Positions 15,716 to 23,872 of a DNA stretch of 64,000 bases are shown one piece after another. Within the stretch, counting starts at the first letter, position 1; every line of letters starts with the position of its first letter. The DNA is from Marivibrio halodurans (GTDB lineage: Bacteria; Pseudomonadota; Alphaproteobacteria; UBA8366; Aestuariispiraceae), in assembly GCF_017963645.1 (NCBI RefSeq), contig NZ_JAGMWN010000004.1:372001-436000 (forward strand). Direction: 5' to 3'. The position numbers and the translations under genes were made by a program. Under the pieces are notes generated by a model. It did not search any database. It had not been told where the DNA came from and saw nothing but the letters and a program-made list of their open reading frames with translations.

Positions 15716-16450
15716 ATGACGGACGGCGCCCCGCCCATCCAGGCGCGGCCGAGCCCGAATTTCGGCCCCCGCCGGCCCGATGCGGACGGTCGGCAGGCGG
15801 CGGTCGACATGCTGGTCCTGCATTACACGGACATGGAAAACGCGACCGTCTCGCTCGACCGGCTGTGCGATCCCAGCGCTCAAGTCAGCGCCCATTACCT
15901 GATCGACGAGGACGGGACGATCCATCAATTGGTGGCGGAGGCCGAACGGGCCTGGCACGCCGGTCTCGCCTATTGGCGCGGCATACGGGACGTCAATTCC
16001 CGCTCCATCGGAATCGAATTGCAGAACCCGGGACACCGTCTCGGCTACCGCCCCTTTCCGGACGCGCAGATCGACAGCCTTATCGCACTGGCGCACGACC
16101 TGCTGACGCGCCATCCGATACGCCCGCGCAATATCCTCGGCCATTCCGACGTGGCCCCGGCGCGCAAGCGCGACCCGGGGGAGTTGTTTCCCTGGCCCCG
16201 GCTGGCCGCGCACGGAATCGGCCTGTGGCCCGACGGACCGGTCGAAGCCGGCGGTAGCCTGCCGGACATCCTGGCCGGTATCGGATATGATCGCGAGGCG
16301 GAACATCTGGTCGAGGCCTTCCAGCGCCGCTACCGCCCAGCCCGGATCGATGGCCGGGCCGATGCCGAGACCACCGGCCTCGCCGCCGCCGTCCTGGCGC
16401 TTTGCGAGGAAACAGACACCCCCCGAGCGGAAGGAGACGAGGAACCATGA
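15716..16450 (+). CDS. N-acetylmuramoyl-L-alanine amidase (amidase_2/AmiD-like)
   Basis: Zinc amidase that cuts the bond between MurNAc and the stem peptide, in cell-wall turnover or recycling. 244 aa from the ATG at 15716 (GGGA upstream); the ATG at 15710 is an alternative. The amidase_2 fold shows MLVLHYTDM (zinc His), SAHYLIDEDGTIHQLV, RSIGIELQNPG and ILGHSDVAPARKRDPG (second His, catalytic Lys, zinc Asp). The C-terminal 60 residues resemble a peptidoglycan-binding segment. No signal peptide, so it may be cytoplasmic like AmpD. It overlaps the next gene by ATGA. Confidence 0.92.
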   Translation: MTDGAPPIQARPSPNFGPRRPDADGRQAAVDMLVLHYTDMENATVSLDRLCDPSAQVSAHYLIDEDGTIHQLVAEAERAWHAGLAYWRGIRDVNSRSIGIELQNPGHRLGYRPFPDAQIDSLIALAHDLLTRHPIRPRNILGHSDVAPARKRDPGELFPWPRLAAHGIGLWPDGPVEAGGSLPDILAGIGYDREAEHLVEAFQRRYRPARIDGRADAETTGLAAAVLALCEETDTPRAEGDEEP

Positions 16451-17046
16451 GCGGAACCGTCACCTATTATTACAGCCACGTCTCGCCCTGGAGCTTCCTG
16501 GGCCATCGACGCCTTATCGCGATGGCGGCGGATGCCGGCGCGACGGTGCTGTTCCGACCGGTTTCGGTGGCGGAAATTTTCCCGAAGACGGGCGGCCTGC
16601 CGCTCGCCAAGCGCCCTCCGGAGCGGCGCGCCTATCGCATGGCGGAACTGAAGCGCTGGCCGGAGCGGCTCGGCCTCTCGCTCAATGTGGAGCCAAAGTA
16701 CTTTCCCGCCGACGACCGGCCCGCCGGCCGGCTCGCCGCCGTCGCGCTCGCCCATGGGCTCGATGTCGGCGCGCTTTCGGAGCGGATCATGAGCGGCGTC
16801 TGGCAACGCGAGGAGAACATCGCCGACCGCGCGACGCTCGTCGCCATCGCGACGGAACTCGGCCATGACGGCGAGGCGCTGGTGACGGAAAGCGAAAGCA
16901 TGGAGGCCGACAATCGCCTGGCCGCCCTTTGCGAGGAGGCGCTCGCCGCCGGCTGCTTCGGCGTGCCCTGGTACGATGTGGCGGGCGAGCCTTTCTGGGG
17001 GCAGGACCGCCTGGACTTCGTCGCCCAACGGCTGGGCGTGGTGTAG
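16447..17046 (+). CDS. DsbA-fold 2-hydroxychromene-2-carboxylate isomerase-like protein
   Basis: 199-aa thioredoxin-fold protein of the DsbA/kappa-GST family. The N-terminus VTYYYSHVSPWSFLGHRRLI carries the Ser at the glutathione-activating position of HCCA isomerases, and FGVPWYDVAGEPFWGQDRLD is the family's C-terminal signature. HCCA isomerase acts with glutathione in naphthalene degradation, but most genomic homologues have unknown substrates and this gene has no aromatic-degradation neighbours. Its ATG overlaps the amidase stop. It ends 11 bases from a convergent nucleoside hydrolase gene. Confidence 0.9.
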   Translation: MSGTVTYYYSHVSPWSFLGHRRLIAMAADAGATVLFRPVSVAEIFPKTGGLPLAKRPPERRAYRMAELKRWPERLGLSLNVEPKYFPADDRPAGRLAAVALAHGLDVGALSERIMSGVWQREENIADRATLVAIATELGHDGEALVTESESMEADNRLAALCEEALAAGCFGVPWYDVAGEPFWGQDRLDFVAQRLGVV

Positions 17047-17057
17047 TCGGCCCTGTC

Positions 17058-17984
17058 CTAGGATAAAGCCCGAATCTGCGCGACCAGAAGATCGTAGAAT
17101 CCGTCCGCGTCGAGGTCGCTCATGATCGTGACGGTGGGGTCGCGTCCCGTTTGGCCGTTCCAGTCCGCGACGAGGCGCCCCATCGAAACGTCGGAAGCCG
17201 TATCGACCGTGGCCGCGACACCCTCCCCCCGGAACAGATCGGGCGCCAGGAGATAGGCGATGGTGCAGGGGTCGTGCAACACAGCGCGTCCCGTGCGCCC
17301 ACGATAGGCGGCGAGCATGGCGGCGAGTGTCTCCCCAACTGGCGTGGCGAGCGTGCGCAGGGCATCGATCCGGGCTTCCGTCACGACCGCCTGGCGCGTG
17401 ACGTCGAGCGGCATCACGACGACCGGCACCCCGCTTTCCAGCACGATGCGCGCGGCATGCGGATCGGCCGCGAAATTGAACTCCGCCACCGGGGTCACGT
17501 TCCCGCCGACGCGCGCGGCCCCGCCCATCACCACGATCTCCGACAGGCAATCGGCGATGTCCGGCGCCATCACGAGGGCGCAGGCGATATTGGTCAGCGG
17601 ACCGATCGGCACCAGGGTCAGCCCCTTGGGCCCGCTTTCCCGGGCGATGCGGCGGATGGCATCGACCGCGTGTTCCGACCGCGCCGACACGCCCACCGGC
17701 AGATCGACACCACCGATCCCGCCTTCGCCATGAACATGCTGCGCCCGAAGCGTCCCGCCGACCAGGGCACGCGGGCATCCGGCATGAAGCGGCACGTCCG
17801 TGCGCCCGGCAAGCGCCAGCAGCCCCGAGGCATTGCGCGTCACCGCCGCCAACCCGACATTGCCGGCGACCGTCGTGAGCGCGACGAGATCCAGCACCGC
17901 CCGCGCACCGAGGGCCATCAAAATCGCGGCCGCATCGTCCAGTCCCGGATCGCAATCGATCAGAATCCGCCGCACCGCGGCCAT
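17058..17984 (-). CDS. Nucleoside hydrolase (IUNH family)
   Basis: Cleaves the N-glycosidic bond of ribonucleosides to base and ribose (nucleoside salvage). 308 aa. The calcium-binding signature RILIDCDPGLDDAAAILMAL is at the N-terminus; VPLHAGCPRALVG, HVHGEGGIGG, VVMGGAARVGGNVTPVAEFN and the late Asp region also fit the family. No signal peptide, so cytoplasmic. Divergent from the amino-acid dehydrogenase gene. Nucleoside preference cannot be told. Confidence 0.93.
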   Translation of the reverse strand: MAAVRRILIDCDPGLDDAAAILMALGARAVLDLVALTTVAGNVGLAAVTRNASGLLALAGRTDVPLHAGCPRALVGGTLRAQHVHGEGGIGGVDLPVGVSARSEHAVDAIRRIARESGPKGLTLVPIGPLTNIACALVMAPDIADCLSEIVVMGGAARVGGNVTPVAEFNFAADPHAARIVLESGVPVVVMPLDVTRQAVVTEARIDALRTLATPVGETLAAMLAAYRGRTGRAVLHDPCTIAYLLAPDLFRGEGVAATVDTASDVSMGRLVADWNGQTGRDPTVTIMSDLDADGFYDLLVAQIRALS

Positions 17985-18253
17985 GCACGCCTCCCGTCGC
18001 CTCGCCTCGTGACGGTTCCTCGATTACCGGATGGCGGCTGCCGGCGCAGCAAGATTTCGGAAGCGGGGGGCGCGGCGCGCGCTTTGCTGCGAAGTTGGGG
18101 CGAAGCGATTTTCCCTCTTCACGGCTCCCCCGACTAGTCCCTATATGGGAGTAATATTCTTTCACGCGAGGATGCCGCGCACCGAAACCGATGCGCGCCC
18201 GGAACGGGCTGGCGAGATCCCCGCCCCACGCCGCCATGGAGGCTTCGAGTATC

Positions 18254-19288
18254 ATGACCCTGTTCACCAGCGAGCATTTCGACGACCACGAACAGGTGGT
18301 CTTCGCCTCCGACGCAACGACCGGCCTGAAGGCGATCATCGCGATCCACAACACCAATCGCGGCCCGGCCTTGGGCGGGTGCCGGATGTGGGCTTACGAC
18401 AGCGAGGAGGCGGCGATCGCCGATGTGCTGCGCCTGTCGCGCGGCATGACCTACAAGAACGCGCTGGCCAACCTGCCCTGGGGCGGCGGCAAGTCGGTGA
18501 TCATCGCCGACGCGGTATCCGACAAGACCCCCGCCATGATGGAGGCGATGGGCGTCGCGGTGGAGCGCCTGAACGGCCGCTATATCGTCGCCGAGGATGT
18601 CGGCACGACGCCCGAGGACATGGTCGAGATCGACAAGGCGACCGACCATGTGCGCGGCGTCAAGGGCAAGGGGTTCGACCCCTCGCCCGCCACGGCCTAT
18701 GGCTGTTTCGCCGGTATCAAGGCATCGGTGAAGGAACGTCTGGGCCGCAGCGATCTGGAGGGTATCCGCGTGGCGGTGCAGGGGCTCGGCCATGTCGGCT
18801 ACGACCTCGCCCATCAATTGCGCGAGGCGGGGGCCGACCTCGTCGTCGCCGACCTCAACGAGAACGCCATCGCCAAGGCACGCAACGAACTCGGCGCGAA
18901 GGTCGTCGCGCGCGACGCCATCCATGCGGAGGATGTCGATGTCTTCGCGCCCTGCGCGCTCGGCGCCGTGATCAACGACGAGACGGTTGGCGCCCTCAAG
19001 GCGAAGATCGTCGCCGGTTCGGCCAACAACCAACTGGCCGCCGACCGTCATGGGCAGGCGTTGGCCGACCGCGGCATCCTCTATGCGCCGGATTATGTCA
19101 TCAACGCCGGTGGCGTGATCCACATCTACCATGAAGGGCCGAACTACGATAAACAGCGCGCCTTCGCCCATGTCGGGGAAATCGCCGACACCCTGGCCGA
19201 GATCTACGACCGCGCCGCCAAGGCGAAGGTTCCGACGCATGTCGCCGCCGACCGGCTCGCCGAGGAGCGCTTCGGCAAGCGCGCCTGA
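18254..19288 (+). CDS. Leucine/Glu-Phe-Val-type amino acid dehydrogenase
   Basis: NAD(P)-dependent oxidative deaminase of branched-chain or related amino acids, 344 aa from the ATG at 18254 (GGAGG ten bases before). The catalytic domain has RGPALGGCRMWAYDSEEAAI, then MTYKNALANLPWGGGKSVII with the catalytic Lys in YKNA and the GGGK glycine loop; the Rossmann domain has VQGLGHVGYDLAHQLREAGA. Length fits leucine/phenylalanine dehydrogenases (about 345-365), not glutamate dehydrogenases (over 400). A strong intrinsic terminator follows. No dedicated pathway genes nearby. Confidence 0.93.
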   Translation: MTLFTSEHFDDHEQVVFASDATTGLKAIIAIHNTNRGPALGGCRMWAYDSEEAAIADVLRLSRGMTYKNALANLPWGGGKSVIIADAVSDKTPAMMEAMGVAVERLNGRYIVAEDVGTTPEDMVEIDKATDHVRGVKGKGFDPSPATAYGCFAGIKASVKERLGRSDLEGIRVAVQGLGHVGYDLAHQLREAGADLVVADLNENAIAKARNELGAKVVARDAIHAEDVDVFAPCALGAVINDETVGALKAKIVAGSANNQLAADRHGQALADRGILYAPDYVINAGGVIHIYHEGPNYDKQRAFAHVGEIADTLAEIYDRAAKAKVPTHVAADRLAEERFGKRA

Positions 19289-19343
19289 CGCACCATCGGT
19301 ATCGGTCCGACGGGGCCGGAGACAACTGGCCACTTTTCATCCG

Positions 19344-19379
19344 GGCCGCGCCGTCCCACGATGGCGCGGCCTTTTCCTT
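19344..19379 (+). terminator. Intrinsic terminator after the amino acid dehydrogenase gene
   Basis: Perfect 9-bp stem GGCCGCGCC / GGCGCGGCC with a 10-base loop, followed by TTTTCCTT, about 55 bases after the stop. Confidence 0.85.
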
Positions 19380-19414
19380 GTTATACGGATGGAAGAACCA
19401 CGGGAACGAATGCG

Positions 19415-19858
19415 ATGGATTTGAGCGATAGCGGCGTCACCAGCGCCAGCGGTGGGTGTCTGTGCGGTGCGGTGCGATTCCGGGTGGAGGGGCCGTTGCG
19501 TCCCACGGTCGGTTGCCATTGCGAGCAATGCCGGCGGACGAGCGGCCATTTCGTGAACGCCACCAATTGCGCGGTCGATCACCTGCATTTCGAGGCGGAC
19601 GAGGGGCTGCGCTGGTACCGCTCCACCGATTTCGCGGAACGCGGTTTCTGCGCGACCTGCGGCTCCAGCTTGTTCTACCGACTGACGGACGGCGGCGTGC
19701 CGGGCCCGCGGATCAGCATCATGGCGGGCACGCTGGACCCGCCGACGGGCCTTTCGACCGCGGGCCATATCTTCCTCGGCGAGAAGTCGGACTATTACGA
19801 GGTCCAAGTCGACCTGCCCTGCCACGTGGCCGGTTATGACAGCCCCTTGGCGCGATAG
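19415..19858 (+). CDS. GFA/CENP-V family zinc protein
   Basis: 147-aa small beta-fold protein of the glutathione-dependent formaldehyde-activating-like family, with zinc ligands in GGCLCGAVRF, CHCEQCRRTSGHF and CATCGSSLFY. Most bacterial members have no tested activity; the original Gfa was proposed to speed formaldehyde-glutathione adduct formation. The ATG at 19415 is preferred over 19361, where the in-frame sequence is unlike the family. The last 23 bases overlap the start of the next gene. The stop reads TAGAGC, as do several stops in this window. Confidence 0.92.
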   Translation: MDLSDSGVTSASGGCLCGAVRFRVEGPLRPTVGCHCEQCRRTSGHFVNATNCAVDHLHFEADEGLRWYRSTDFAERGFCATCGSSLFYRLTDGGVPGPRISIMAGTLDPPTGLSTAGHIFLGEKSDYYEVQVDLPCHVAGYDSPLAR

Positions 19859-20660
19859 AGCACGTATCCTGGCCCCATTGGTCCCTTGGGCACGGCGCCG
19901 GCCGGCCCTGATCGTCGTCATGCTTCTCATCCTCGTCGGCTCCGCGCTCGTCGGAAACCGGCTGCACGAGACGCGCGCGACGGGAGGCGTCGGCTATCTC
20001 CAGGCCGAGATTTTCCTGACCGACGAGGCCCTGCCGGTGGAGGAGCGCAAGCGCCGATTCTTCGACCGGCTGCGCCCCATCATCGTGGCGGAGAACGCCC
20101 GGGTCGCCGAACAGCGCGCCACCATCCTGGCCGCGCGCGACGCGGGAGAGAGCGGCGGGGCGGCAGCCGAACTGGCCGCGCGCTACGGGATCGAGGATTG
20201 GAACGCGGACGACGCGGACGCGGCCGATTGGCCGTCGCTCCTCGCCCGCGTCGACACGGTGCCTCTCACCCTGGCGCTGGCCCAGGCGGCCAATGAATCC
20301 AACTGGGGCCGATCCCGCTTCGCCCAGGAGGGACAAAATCTCTTCGGTCAATGGTGCTTTAGCGAAGGCTGCGGCCTCGTCCCCGAAGCGCGCGACGCCG
20401 AGGACACGCATGAGGTCGCGCGCTTCGACAGCATCAATGCCTCCGTCCGGGCCTATCTGCGCAACCTGAACACCGGCGGTGCCTATCGCCTCCTGAGGCA
20501 GACACGCCAACGCGCGCGCGCCGCCGACATGACGCCGAAAGACGGCGCGATGGCCGATGGTCTTGCCGATTATTCGGCCAGAGGCCAAGCCTACATCCAT
20601 GAAATAAAGGCGATAATTCGAGCAAACCGGCCCCTCATGCTGGGCAGCGCGGCGGAATAG
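19836..20660 (+). CDS. Bax-like glucosaminidase (peptidoglycan hydrolase)
   Basis: Membrane-anchored murein hydrolase, 274 aa. One N-terminal TM (RPALIVVMLLILVGSALVG) places the body in the periplasm. The glucosaminidase core (about residues 140-270) has VPLTLALAQAANESNWGRSR with the catalytic Glu in NES, then FAQEGQNLFGQWCF and YRLLRQTRQRARAADM. Residues 55-110 are a helical region. The start lies inside the GFA gene, suggesting coupling. E. coli Bax is the closest named relative I recognise; its physiological role is unclear. Confidence 0.88.
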   Translation: MTAPWRDRARILAPLVPWARRRPALIVVMLLILVGSALVGNRLHETRATGGVGYLQAEIFLTDEALPVEERKRRFFDRLRPIIVAENARVAEQRATILAARDAGESGGAAAELAARYGIEDWNADDADAADWPSLLARVDTVPLTLALAQAANESNWGRSRFAQEGQNLFGQWCFSEGCGLVPEARDAEDTHEVARFDSINASVRAYLRNLNTGGAYRLLRQTRQRARAADMTPKDGAMADGLADYSARGQAYIHEIKAIIRANRPLMLGSAAE

Positions 20661-20679
20661 AGTCTCACGGAATCGTGAG
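20658..20679. repeat. Stop-codon-linked hairpin TAGAG...CTCACG/CGTGAG
   Basis: Directly after the glucosaminidase stop, CTCACG and CGTGAG form a perfect 6-bp stem with a GAAT loop (20664-20679). The context begins TAGAG like the elements at 6721 and 28490. No T-tract follows, so termination is uncertain. Confidence 0.4.
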
Positions 20680-20756
20680 GGCGTGCGATTCATCACAGCC
20701 ATGTCACAGCACCCGTGATACCCTTCAGGTTCCCTAATGAATTGGAGGGTTACGTC

Positions 20757-21032
20757 ATGTCCCGGTTTCCGATCACCAGATTGCGTATCCGTCTCCTGCT
20801 TTCCGCCGCCCTGATCAGCAGCGCCCTCATCGTCGGCCTGTCGTTCGAGGCGCTCGCCGGTTGCACGGGCGAGCATAAATCCACCCCCGACCAGACGGCA
20901 CTCACCCAACCGGCGCCGGTCGGCCCGGAGCGGACCGAAGGGCCCGCGACCGCCGACCGGGACGCCCGCACGGCGCTCCCCGACATACGCGGGATCATGG
21001 CGGCGAACGATGCCGTCTCCATCGTGGATTGA
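20757..21032 (+). CDS. Small predicted lipoprotein
   Basis: 91-residue protein, not recognised. The ATG at 20757 has GGAGGG at good spacing. The signal peptide (IRLLLSAALISSALIVGLSF) ends in a plausible lipobox LAGC with Cys at about residue 35. The mature chain, about 57 residues, is hydrophilic, Pro/Thr/Asp-rich and probably disordered. Lies alone between the glucosaminidase and the iron permease. The good ribosome-binding site and signal peptide argue that it is real. Confidence 0.6.
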   Translation: MSRFPITRLRIRLLLSAALISSALIVGLSFEALAGCTGEHKSTPDQTALTQPAPVGPERTEGPATADRDARTALPDIRGIMAANDAVSIVD

Positions 21033-21095
21033 GGGAGGCCGACGCGCGATACGCGCCGCTTGTCGCCGCTTGTCCTGGAGGCCTTTCTAACCGTG

Positions 21096-21157
21096 GATAC
21101 AGGGTGTATCTCCTGATCCGTCGCGCGCGCGGCCATGATGGCCCGATCGCGCGACGG
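21096..21157 (+). promoter_or_regulatory. Operator-like palindrome and strong leader hairpin before the iron permease
   Basis: GATACAGGGTGTATC (21096-21110) is a perfect 6-bp inverted repeat around GGG. It is followed by a long hairpin: CCGTCGCGCG (21118-21127) pairs with CGCGCGACGG (21148-21157), enclosing the perfect palindrome GGCCATGATGGCC. The hairpin ends 17 bases before the permease ATG. It could be a leader control element or the terminator of the preceding small gene; no T-tract is present. Confidence 0.5.
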
Positions 21158-21174
21158 ACAGGAGCGCGCGCAGG

Positions 21175-23025
21175 ATGAACGACCCCGCTCGCGAGAGCGA
21201 CCCGGCCTTTGGTCCGGTGCCGACCGCCCCCTCGCCCGCGGCCCCGGGCGAGAGCAACGCTGCGGCCCCAGGCGCCGACCCGGGCGTGAATTCCCGAACA
21301 GAGCCAAGTGCCCGTCCGGCCGGCCGGCGCGCACGGCGCTGGCGACCCGGATCGATCGGGCTGGCGGCGCTGACCATCGCGGCCATCATTTCCCTGCCGA
21401 TCCTGACGGTGGCGGCCTTCCTGTTCCAGGAAACGGATCTGATGGGACATCTGGCGGAAAGCCTGCTGCCCCGCTACATCGCGAACACGGTCTGGATGAT
21501 GATCGGCGTGCCGGCCGGCACGGCGGTGATCGGTGTCGGTTGCGCCTGGCTGGTCACGATGTGCCGGTTCCCGGGACGGTTGATCCTCGAATGGGCGCTG
21601 ATCCTGCCGCTGGCCGCGCCCGCCTATATCCTGGCCTATGTCTATTCCGATTTCCTGCAGCATTCCGGCCCGGTTCAGACGGCGGTGCGCGAATTCATGG
21701 GATGGGGCCCCCGCGAAGGGTGGTTCCCAAATATCCGCTCGCTTCCCGGCGCGATCATCCTCTTCACGCTGACGCTCTATCCTTATGTCTACCTGCTGGC
21801 CCGGGCGGCCTTCCTGGAACAGTCGGTCGGCGTCTTCGAGGCGGCGCGCACATTGGGATGCAGCGCCTTCGCGGCCTTCCGGCGTATCGCCCTGCCGCTC
21901 GCCCGGCCGGCGATCGTCACCGGCGTCGCGTTGGCGCTGATGGAGACATTGGCCGATTTCGGCACCGTGCGTCATTTCGGCGTGCAGACCTTCACGACCG
22001 GCATTTATCGGGCCTACTACTCCTATGGCGACCCCGTGGCGGCGGCGCAGCTCGCCAGCATGCTGCTGGGTTTCGTCGCGCTGCTGCTGACGGTGGAACG
22101 ACTGAGCCGCGGCAAGCGCGGATTCCAATCGACGGGTGCCTACAAGATCCTGCCCGGCTATACGCTCAAGGGCTGGCGCGCGGTCGGCGCGATGGCGGCC
22201 TGCGCGATACCCATCGCGCTCGGCTTCCTGATACCGGGCGGGTTGATGGTCGCGATGACGATCAAGGCCGGCAATCTGTTCGAGGCGCGCACGGCGGAAC
22301 TCGTCTGGAACAGTGCCTCGCTCGCCCTGCTGGCGGCGGTGACGGCCGTGCTGACGGCGGTGATCCTGGCCTATGCCAACCGCCTCGACCGCTCGCGTCT
22401 GGCGCGCGGGGCGGTGCGCTTCTCGGGGCTCGGCTACGCGATTCCCGGGTCGGTCATCGCGGTCGGTCTGCTGATTCCGCTCGGCGCCTTCGACAATGCC
22501 CTGGACGGGTGGATGCGCGATACATTCGGCCTCTCGACCGGCCTGATCTTCACCGGCGGCCTGATCGGTCTGATCTATGCCTATCTCGTGCGCTTCATGG
22601 CGGTCGCCCTGCAGACGGTGGAGGCGGGGCTCGCCAAGGTGACGCCGAACATGGACGATGCCGCGCGCACGCTGGGCCGGGGTCCGCTTCGCACGCTGCG
22701 CCAGGTGCATGCCCCGATCCTCTCGACCAGCCTGCTGACGGCCGCGCTGATCGTCTTCGTCGATGTCATGAAGGAATTGCCGGCAACGCTGATCCTGCGG
22801 CCCTTTGATTTCAACACCCTGGCCATCACGGCGCACAATCTGGCCTCCGACGAGCGTCTGACGCAATCGGCGGCACCGTCGCTGATGATCGTGCTGGTCG
22901 GCCTCTTGCCGATCGTGCTGTTGAGCCGTCGCATCGCCCGCGCCCGGCCGGGCGCGTCCGCGAAATATCGACGCAAGCGCGGTGCCCCTCGCCGGCCCGA
23001 CGCCCTCGCCGACCCGGCCGAATAA
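21175..23025 (+). CDS. Ferric iron ABC transporter permease (FbpB/AfuB type, fused two-unit)
   Basis: Inner-membrane channel for periplasmic-protein-delivered Fe(III), 616 aa. After a disordered Pro/Ala-rich N-terminus (1-60) there are two homologous six-TM units, each with a permease EAA loop: FEAARTLGCSAFAAFRRIAL in the first half, and NMDDAARTLGRGPLRTLRQV in the second. Such double-length permeases pair with FbpA-type binding proteins; one lies convergently at 23.9-24.9 kb. The ATPase gene (FbpC) is not in the window. The leader contains strong secondary structure. Confidence 0.92.
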   Translation: MNDPARESDPAFGPVPTAPSPAAPGESNAAAPGADPGVNSRTEPSARPAGRRARRWRPGSIGLAALTIAAIISLPILTVAAFLFQETDLMGHLAESLLPRYIANTVWMMIGVPAGTAVIGVGCAWLVTMCRFPGRLILEWALILPLAAPAYILAYVYSDFLQHSGPVQTAVREFMGWGPREGWFPNIRSLPGAIILFTLTLYPYVYLLARAAFLEQSVGVFEAARTLGCSAFAAFRRIALPLARPAIVTGVALALMETLADFGTVRHFGVQTFTTGIYRAYYSYGDPVAAAQLASMLLGFVALLLTVERLSRGKRGFQSTGAYKILPGYTLKGWRAVGAMAACAIPIALGFLIPGGLMVAMTIKAGNLFEARTAELVWNSASLALLAAVTAVLTAVILAYANRLDRSRLARGAVRFSGLGYAIPGSVIAVGLLIPLGAFDNALDGWMRDTFGLSTGLIFTGGLIGLIYAYLVRFMAVALQTVEAGLAKVTPNMDDAARTLGRGPLRTLRQVHAPILSTSLLTAALIVFVDVMKELPATLILRPFDFNTLAITAHNLASDERLTQSAAPSLMIVLVGLLPIVLLSRRIARARPGASAKYRRKRGAPRRPDALADPAE

Positions 23026-23033
23026 CCTCCGAC

Positions 23034-23660
23034 CTATCCGCCGGGGTCGTTTCGGAACCGCCATTCCCCCCGCCGCTTGGGTGCCGCGGGCTTCTTCCGG
23101 GCGACGCGCGAGAGCAGCCCCCCGATCACATCCTCCTGGATATCGCGCGGATCGAAGTCGCCCCCCAAGGCCATCTCGAAAAGTTGCGCGTAATCTTCCC
23201 GGTCCGGATGCTTGGGATCGTTCAGGACCTCGAGAAAATGCGCATAGCCGGGCGGCCCCCCGATATCCTCCGGCGGCGCCGCGTGCGCGCCGCCCAGGAA
23301 GCGGGGCAGGCGCTCCGCATCCTCGACATGCAGGGTGTCGAGCAATTGGATCTCGACGCGCCAGTAATCCCCGAAATCGTAGACATAGTGGAAATTCTCG
23401 ACACCGCGCGCGATCAGCGTCCGAAGCCGTGCATTACGGGCCGACAGGACCGGCGGGTCGGCATCCTCCATCTCGGGACCATAGTGCTTGTCCCCGACCT
23501 CGAACGCCCAGAGATGATAATCATACCAACAGAACACGGCCTGGATGGCCTCATGCAACCGGGCGAGCGTCATCGACGTTCGGACCACGATCTCCCGCCA
23601 CGGCGCCGGGTCGATCTCCACGAGCGTCAATCGAAGCCTGGCCCCGTTGAACCGATCCAT
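23034..23660 (-). CDS. Plasmid pRiA4b ORF-3-like protein
   Basis: 208 aa from the ATG at 23660 (GGAGG five bases upstream; the ATG at 23663 is the alternative). Matches the pRiA4b ORF-3 family named from an Agrobacterium rhizogenes plasmid: RLRLTLVEIDPAPWREIVVR, MTLARLHEAIQAVFCWYDYH, LWAFEVG, FHYVYDFGDYWRVEIQLL, PPEDIGGPPGYAHFLEVLND. The function of the family is not established. It sits between the convergent iron permease and iron-binding-protein genes with no evident link to them. Confidence 0.9.
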   Translation of the reverse strand: MDRFNGARLRLTLVEIDPAPWREIVVRTSMTLARLHEAIQAVFCWYDYHLWAFEVGDKHYGPEMEDADPPVLSARNARLRTLIARGVENFHYVYDFGDYWRVEIQLLDTLHVEDAERLPRFLGGAHAAPPEDIGGPPGYAHFLEVLNDPKHPDREDYAQLFEMALGGDFDPRDIQEDVIGGLLSRVARKKPAAPKRRGEWRFRNDPGG

Positions 23661-23751
23661 CATTCCCTCCGCGCCTTTCCCGCCCTCATTTTTCCTTGGC
23701 TGGGAATCCGACGCAATGCCGGCACGCGGAAAAATCATCCGGAAAAGAAAG

Positions 23752-23778
23752 GACCCGCCCGACGGTGCCGGGCGGGTC
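23752..23778 (-). terminator. Intrinsic terminator of the iron-binding protein gene
   Basis: Perfect 10-bp stem GACCCGCCCG / CGGGCGGGTC with a 7-base loop. Read on the minus strand it is followed by CCTTTCTTTTCC, a good U-rich tail, 95 bases past the stop. Confidence 0.75.
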
Positions 23779-23872
23779 AGTTTGCTTCAGACCCCAACAG
23801 CCTGAAAGGGTTTCGGTCGATCCGAGCGGCCACGCCCCGTTATCGCCCGGGGCGTTCGCGTGTCCGCGCGGC

